Below are positions 54,901-63,900 of a stretch of DNA of 64,000 bases, piece after piece. Numbering within the stretch: the stretch's first letter is position 1; every line of letters starts with the position of its first letter. Under the pieces are notes generated by a model. The model did no database searches. It was not told the DNA's origin and saw nothing but the letters and a program-made list of their open reading frames with translations. Source of the stretch: Anticarsia gemmatalis (lineage: Eukaryota; Arthropoda; Insecta; Lepidoptera; Erebidae); NCBI RefSeq assembly GCF_050436995.1, contig NC_134771.1, forward strand, positions 3,451,501 to 3,515,500, given 5' to 3'. A program made the translations under genes and the position numbers.

Positions 54901-57900
54901 CATGTCCGTACCATTCAACTTAAATTAGGACTCACTGTTTCGGAAATATGCTACTTTAAAGTCTTAAAATTGAGGCGTTTTGTACCTGATGTGGAGAACA
55001 AAATTTTCATTTTTTACACATTTTTTTCTTAAAGTTTTGTAGTACTTACGGAACATCATTTCAAAGGATAAAAACTGAAGTAGTTTCTAGCCTAACACCC
55101 TGTTTGTCTGTTGACCTAAACACACAGTTGTTGATTAACGGTAAAATCTTATTTATATTAAAAAAAAATAGGTAACAGGAATTCATTTCAGGAAGGAAGT
55201 GTATTACTGTATCAACAATAATATTTGTATTTTCGATACAAAATGGCCGCTATAAAAACTTTTCCTAACAAGAGCCAATAAATAAAACCATAACCCCTTC
55301 CTCTTGAGGCAATTCAGCAAAATATTAGAATCTGTATGTGATGCCAAGTTGTCCCAAATGCTGGGGAACTTTTATTGCACACCCATGAAAAACCTATGCG
55401 TCAAGTGCCAAGAATAATGTAGGTATTATCTTGAAACTTTGTGAAGAAAAGAAAGGGATCTTTTCACAGTTTTAATATTAAGGAAATCATATCGGTGGTG
55501 TTTTGCAAAAGGGTCAGCGTAGTACTCGTAATAAGCAGTGATGTATGGATGTGAATGAGGCAAAGGGAGTTGGCAAGGATCGTACCAAGTGGCGTTATCT
55601 GGTCTTTGCCTACCCCTAAGGGAAGAAGGCGTGATATTATGTATGTATGTATAATATGAACATGAAAAATATTTTTTTCGTCACGAGGTAAACACGAATA
55701 ATTAAGTATAAGTATCTTTCAACACATACGAGATCAATTTTGAGTAGTAAAGATCAAATTTCACCGTTTTTCTCATAGGTTACTACACTACTAATACTAG
55801 ATTAATCAATAGTTTGGAATCGTTCCATTTAAAAAATAGTTTTATCCAAACATGACCATTAGCTCACAAACCTACAAAAACCTTGTTTTTGCCAAAACGA
55901 CGGCTTCTATTCAGATAAAATATTAACTGAACAAAGATCTATTCTTTTTTAGCACAAAAATCACAAATTTACGAGAGAGGCCTAATATTTTGCCAGTGTT
56001 TTATGACCCTAGAGCTTCCTATAAAAATAATGTCCGACCACATTGCCCCAGAGATTACGTAATACAGAGTATTTTCTTAGACATTGTACATTATCTTTCA
56101 GCCTACTAGTACATATACTCACGGCTCTGTCTAGAAAAAGGATTTTTTTCAGCAACTTTACTACTTCTCGATAAATTTCGATTTATAAATGGAATTTTGA
56201 CAGGTTTGTTTATACATTTCTGTCAGTACTTCTTCTTCTTATCGTATGGTTAGTGGTCAACCTAGTGTCAAAGTTGTTCAAGCCGCCCGAAAGGCCTTTG
56301 ACATGACTTCACGGCGTTTATCTTAGTAGAGAACAACCGAGACCGACTTTTAAGTTTCTGTTATAATCTGAATAAACTATTTGTTGATAGCGTATTCATT
56401 TCTTATCACTAGGTTGCATAGGATGTGATCCTAACAAAACAAAGCTAAGCTAACGACGAAACTATAAGTAAATATAAAATTGGATATTTTTTCAGATAAT
56501 TTCACGGAAAATAGCCTGACCTATAGCAATAATACAGCAGGAAGGTTTTAAAATAAAAAAAATAATTGGATATGATCTCATAATTCGAGAAACTGTAATT
56601 CAAGGGTGACCTTAGATCTCTATCAACTTTAAAGACATTTTTCCTGTTGCATTCAAAACACTAATCATTTAGTTTTTTGACACTAAACAGTTTCGCGACT
56701 TTGTCTGACATATTTCAGTTTCCAAACCGCACTTGGTCAGCGTGGCAGACCCGAAGCTGAACTCCTCCTTCATTCCGGATAGAAACCCTTAGCCGGCAGT
56801 GGTACATGGTTTAATTTATTAAATGACTAATATTATTGCCTTTGAGTGAATGTCCAGGAAAAAATATTTAGTATTTTTTTTTTGTTTCTGCCTACCGCAA
56901 TGGGAAAAAGACGTTAATTTATGTATGACTTTAAAGACTCATGTAAAATTTCAAACGACATCCACCATTTACCGACAATGGTTATATAAAAGGTCATTTC
57001 CCACAAGAATACCTATTGTGAGGGGATCTTAACGTCCTCGTATTGTTCACCATATGTATGTGAATGTTCAATTATTGTCTGAAGGGGTTAACTGAACTTA
57101 TGTTGAGGTACTATAAGATTTTTTACGGTTCAAACAGTTGTGTATTTGAAGAAAAAAATCTATTCCTGTACTGAAAATGGTGTTCCGTAGACTTTTACAA
57201 ACATTGAAAGTTCAGGCAGACCCGAAACAACTATGTATCTACTTATGGATCGCAATTTTTTTTTCCTTAGAATCGAACTCGCAACCTTCCATTCACTATT
57301 ATTTCAGAGCATATCTATAGACGGACATGAGCGGTCCGGAGTATGTATAATGGTGTATGATAATACGCTCTCCCGCTATTACTTGGGAGTTACCTATCTA
57401 TACTAATATTATAAAGCTGAAGAGTTTGTTTGTTTGTTTGTTTGAACGCGCTAATCTCAGGAACTACTGGTCCGATTTGAAAAATTCTTTCAGTGTTAGA
57501 TAGTCCATTTATCGAGGAAGGTTATAGGCTATATATCATCACGCTACGACCAATAGGAGCAGAGCAGCAGTGAGACATGTTACATAAACGGGGAAAATTT
57601 CGACCCATTCTCTCTTGTGACGCAAGCGAAGTTGCGCGGGTCAGCTAGTAGGTGCATAAAGCCGAACTTAAGGCCAAAGGCAATTTATTCCCTCTGAGAA
57701 TCGAATCCACAACTTTTCATCCTATAGAACAAAAACGTAGATGACAATACTTGATCAGTCCGGAGTTCGATAAGGATGTATGGTAATACGCTCGCCCCCT
57801 ATTAAAATGTGGCAAAATAGTAAAAGACTAAACTTGGATGGCTTTATTAGACTGCTTACATCTTTTAAATATCAATTGCGTGATATGTTTGTTCGTAAAA

Positions 57901-60900
57901 TAGAAGTTATTGTTTATCCTGTCAGTGCCCTATAGCATATTAAATTTCAAGTAAATAAGGATATTGCGAATTAACAAGCGATTTAACATTTAGGTAACAT
58001 TGCAACCAAAAACATATATTAATACCAATCCTAATAATTTTATAAATGCGAAAGTTTATAAGTCAAGATGTATATTTGTCACTCTTTCACTAAGAAACTA
58101 CTGGACGGAGTTTAATGATATTTGATACACAGATAGTTTATAACCTGGATTAACACATAGGATACTTATTACCACGGGAAATCTTTTCAAGCAGACGATG
58201 TCGCCGGCAGAAGCTAGTAAGTTATAATTTTACGGCCAATGAACTCCCTCTGTCTCTTCCCTATTTATATTTCCATAATATATGATAGTAGGTTATATTT
58301 TCCTTACATTTCGCCTTTAAACACTCGTTGGATTAGACAAATTATATTCTAAACTCGACCTTACTCGAGCATGTAATCCAAAACCTTTTGATCCTAAAAT
58401 ATACAAAATGGAACCCAGAAAACTATATTATAACAAGCGTAATAATATCCAAATATGTAATATCGAGAATACACGAATTTACACTTCCATCCAAAGACAA
58501 AAAAAAACCTTCTTGTCCTACCATCGATTGGTATCCTCATAAGAATTCAAACAGCACTGGCATGTGGCCAGCATTGTATCACATTATATTATAATATTTT
58601 ATATAGGCTGTATACTTAGGCTGTACGGGAGTCGCCTTGGCCTAAGAATTGGAGCCATTTCTATTAAATGTGTTATGTGTTTCATGTTCTTTTGTCGTAA
58701 TAAAAGGCTAATTTATTTGTGGAGTTTGCTAAGCACGAGTTTTCGGATTATAGGAATGTATGGCGAGGTCTGTAGTGTAATGGTCTGTTGATTATGAGGT
58801 TTAGGTCAAAATGCTATTGGTCTCTTCTTCTCTTCTAAATGGGTAACGTGCCTGGTAAGTGCAAGAGGCTCGCCCCCTATAACATGGGTCTAACATTGTA
58901 AACGACGAAACCTGGATGTATTATTTACACCTCTGCTTATAAACCTTCGGGTATCACAGGCGTGACATTATTTATTTATTTATTTATTTATTTCACACAC
59001 ACTTACATCTAACATTACAGTCACTAAGACTAATGCGTTAGAGAAGTTACATTATAATTATACAATATATCATTCTTATTTGCTAATAGTATAACTAATT
59101 ACACAATATGTGGCCTTTGTGAATTCGTTCAGAGAACATAGAAATATATCAGCTCGATCATTATGTATGTATTGGTTGTGATATTGGATTTGTGTAATTC
59201 AATTCGTTATAGCAAATACTTCTGCTCAGTGGAATAGCTCCTATGAATTCGTACGCATTTAAAAAGGTGTTAGAAAGAGGTTAAAAGGTCCTATATGTTA
59301 ATCCGTAATTAACATAGAGGATCCGAGGACCGAACATTAGTCCGTTAGACATTTTAATACTAAAATAAATTTAACCCATTAGTGGCTTAGCTGGGCAAAG
59401 GTGTCCTCCCAAAATAAGGGATGTGATAGGCCTGGAGTCCGCCACGCGGCGTAGTGCGAATTGGAAATACATTTGACATTATACCTATCTACACACATGC
59501 ATACATAAAACCACGCCTTCTTCCCATAGGAGTAGACAGAGACCATGGAACGCCACTTGGTGCGATCCTTTCAAACTTTCAATACCTGTATAATCCTTGA
59601 AATAAACCAATTTTTTTATGAATTTGTGAAGTCATAAAAAAATCGCTTTAGGAATGAATCAAACCTGCATTCAGTAGTTTTTTCCTACAATTTTTTACTC
59701 AAACTTTCGCTTTGTAAAAGGATATAATTTAATTCAATGTCAAGTACCTATATCCCTTTCTTTGTATCTATTAGTGAGTCATCGAAACCCACCCCTCTCT
59801 TAAACTCTTGGGGCGTTGTCATAACCACGGGGTTAGGCGTAATGAGATATTATTAAATAGGGGACCCCACCTGACTAGGGAGTCCAATTTGATTATTATT
59901 GATACACACGATTTTAAACGATCAAACGTATTTTATCGCTTCAATACATAACGAAATTAAAATTTCACTTCAACATCGGAGTAAAGTCTGAGGATTTTCA
60001 GTGATAAAAAAAAAGAATTTAATCCATTTCTGTGTCACTGTTGGACCAGCAACTCTCGAAACCAGGAAAGAGCTAGGCCTTGTGTCTTATGTGCTAGCCT
60101 AGAACGGGTTGGGAACTTTGTATCCCTACAAGAACTAATTTAAACAACTCTCAGACAGACAATGTTTGATCATCATCAAATGTTTTCCTTCACCATTGGA
60201 CAAGTGTTAATTATTTTTGACTCACATAACTTCAAAAAGCCACAGTTGCCTGAGGTTTGAACCCTCGACTACCTAACTAATTGAGAGTCGAATGCTCATG
60301 CCATTCGGCTATCACTGCATAAGTTCATTAATACGGGCCGAAAACATTTAAAAAATATTTCAATGTAAGTTCCAGTTTCACAGTTTATGGAGAAGTGTCG
60401 GATAACCTATCCGATGGATAAAGCGGTATCGGTTATCGATACTTATACGAAGAGGTGAAACTTATTCAGAAGTGTAGAAAATAGGCAATAGCCCTTCTAT
60501 AAAAGGTTTATTACCAAACTGTTATGTTTTGTTCAAGTTATTTTCGTGTTCTAATTAATGAATCAGCCTATGAATCATTATTTATATACAGCCATCAATT
60601 ACTTGTTATTTTACCCGTTACGTGTATAATTTGTTTTATTTATAAACGAAATATGTTTGGTAACTGATTATGCTTAGTAGGTTATCGTGTTATAACCCAG
60701 GTAACTGGGTTGTGGAGGTCCGATAGACAGTCGTTCCATGTAAAATCCGGCGAGACTGGAAACCGACTCCAACATAGTTCATAGAAAGGCTAAGCTGATG
60801 ATGAACTAATTATGATGGAGGACCTAAATATTCAATGAAATTTTAATAATTTGGGCAAATACTACAGTAAATTATTTTATGTATGTTTGTTACTCTCCCA

Positions 60901-63900
60901 ACCAGAAAGCACAAAATTAATTTTGATGAAACTTAGTACACAAATAGTACACAATATACCTGGATAAACATAGGATACTTTTTATTCCGGGAAAGCTTTT
61001 TATATGGACAGTCTAGTGAGCAGAAATACTTCTGAATATGTGACGTATAGTCACCTATCAGAATATAGGGTTTTTATAAGGTTCTATTCGAAAATAAAAT
61101 TCCGATACACTTCTAAAATCAGGTTAAAACAATTTGTAGTACAATCTCCGTAACTAATAAACATAGATAACAAATTATCGGTACTTATCAATGAAACTAT
61201 TAAAATTATAAAATATAATACAACTGTCTTATCAGAAGCATTTTAAGTTTATTCATAACCCCATTCGTTTATCTTAGAATTCGTAATTACATTGTAAAAT
61301 GAAGCGCTATTAGCTTGTTGCGCTCACCGATCGGTAAATTAGTGGGTTAAGCAACGTCAGCGCGGACATCCCATAGATGGGTGACCGCTTAGTGGTATTT
61401 GAGCTCCCAGTTATTCTTAACTAGCTGACCCGCGCAACTTCGCTTGCGTCACCTAAGAGAAGGGGTCAAAATTTTCCCCGTTTTTGTAACATTTTTCGTT
61501 GCTACTCCGCTCCTAATGACCGTAGCGTGATGTTATATAGCCTATAGCCTTCCTTGATAAATGGGCTATCTAACACTGAAAGAATTTTTCAAATCGGGTC
61601 AGTAGTTCCTGAGATTAGCGCGTTCAAACAAACAAACAAACAATCAAACAAACAAACAAACTCTTCAGCTTTATTATATTAGTATAGATTAGGATAACAG
61701 TCAATAAGCCATTTCGAAGGCCTTCAACAACTTTGACACTAAGTAAACATAAATTATGTTGGACATAATTTTTTTTGTCCCACTGCTGGACAAGGGTCTC
61801 TTCCCAAGAGAGGGAGCGGTTATAAATTAGAATGATTGAATCTACGGCGGTTCTTAGACCTGCAATAACATTAGGTAAGGGTTGTAGACCATAACACGTA
61901 ATGTTCAAATACAGTTAGGTCACATATAAAGCTAAATTTAGGTAAATATGGCCAATTATAATTATACACAATGTGATACAATTTTCCTGTTTCCAACACA
62001 AAACCAGGCTTTGTGTGTTCATGATTAACTAATCAATATTTGCAGGACATTATCATATACCATTATTAAATTAATATAGTTAATTAGTGATAATAATTAT
62101 TATTGCCATTGGTCACCATTAATTAAATGAAAACTAAAGCCCAACAAGTATATATGCATACATAAAATTATACATTTTTAGGCAGAGACCAAACAACACC
62201 AAATACTACAGTCCCTACAAATTTCCCTTGCCATGTTCACATCCATACATCTTGTCATACAGGACTGCCCATAAGACACTTGGCTCCAGACCTATTGTAA
62301 GACATTACCTTCACAAGATCATAACATTGGTAACTTTTTCTAAATAATTCTTAGTGTACAAGTCTCTATTGTCAAAATGCCTGCATAAACAATTTTAATT
62401 GATTTTCATTTTATATGAATCATATATTATGATTATAACTGTGTTATCCTTCTTGTAATTGACCCACAATTAAAATGTTATAAAATCTGTTATGAACTAT
62501 ATAAAAATGAATAACATACAACAAAATTACAAAAATAACTATTTTAAACTCAAAATATGCTTTTAATTTTTTTAATGTGTTTTATAAATTGAGATTTATG
62601 ACATTATAAATTATCAAGTTATAAAATAAGTAAATAAATTCATTTTCAAAGTCAATAGAAATACACAAACTACGGAAGACCAGTAATATGTTAGGAAAAA
62701 CACTATATTGTTATCTTTGCTTACAAAAACAAGTTTCGCAAAAAAAGCTGAAACTTTTTGCTATTAAATAAATGGTCGAAGCATAATAGGTTTCTATAAG
62801 GCAGCATAGACACAACAATTAACTTTTTATTGGCATTCTCTTATATTTAGAATGTCATAAGTACATTTCTGTTATAACTAGTAGATAGAATCTAAAATAT
62901 TTATGTATATAACCAATTACTGACTGAAAGCTGAATATCTTTAGCAGTTCTTAGAATGAAAGGGTTAAGTTTTTGTCCAGCACTGACCAAGATTGGGATT
63001 TTTTTTTATTTTAGTCATGGGGCAGATGGAACAGTTTAGTTGACACCCATTCTTAAAAAGACTGGCTGGAATAAAAAATAAATTGCCATATGGCCAGTAT
63101 CTCTAAACTCTATTATTTTACCTTAAGCTGGGTTACAAAATAAAAAAACAATTTTGATGTACCTATTTAGTTACAAACCAGACAAATGTAATTATTGAAT
63201 ATAAGGTATCATGTTTGTGTGAAGGAAGTTTATCAACACAATTATATCTGCTTCAACATAAGGTTGTGTTGTTTTTTACTTTGTTTTTAGACTTTGATAC
63301 TCATAATTACAAGTTTCCAAGTAAAATTAAAACAACACTCAGTGATGTAATACCTCTTATCTACAACTATAATCAAGACATTAATGTAACGGTATTTGTT
63401 ATGATATAACCCAGAAACTGCACGACATATTTTGATGAGAATTTCACTGTCACAAATATTATTCTAGAAAAAGTAGTTCAATAACTTTTTTAGTACATCT
63501 TTACAGGTGACGCGCGTAAAAGTACGTATCAAAATGTTTGTTTGTAGTATGACGATAGTAATGTATGCACAAGTTATGTTACTTGGCAGTTTCTCACCGC
63601 GTAATTGTTAATGAATCGTCAGTAATTACTCGTTATTAAGTGTATCCCAACAACACTTTCACCAACGCATTTCTAACATTTAACGCACTTATGAATGAAA
63701 TAGTGATAGTAATAACATATTAGAGTATCACTTACGTCGTACGGTGCATTTTTCTCCGCAATTGAACTTTTGTCACGATCTGCAAAGAGGAAAATAGGAC
63801 GATATGAGCATTGTGGAAATCGTCCCCGTTGACAACGTAATTATCTTGTTACAATGGGATTATAACAATGGAATGCGTTGTACTATTATTAGATTTAGTA

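Larger units (their letters stand above)
46054..63735. other. 17.7-kb intron 2
   Basis: The largest intron, between the 44-nt exon and exon 3. It holds the Tc1/Helitron nest, the mariner derivative, three family 1 Helitrons and many SINE fragments. Stretches 47160-48240, 55660-56220 and 62280-63730 show no gene or defined repeat. Confidence 0.55.
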
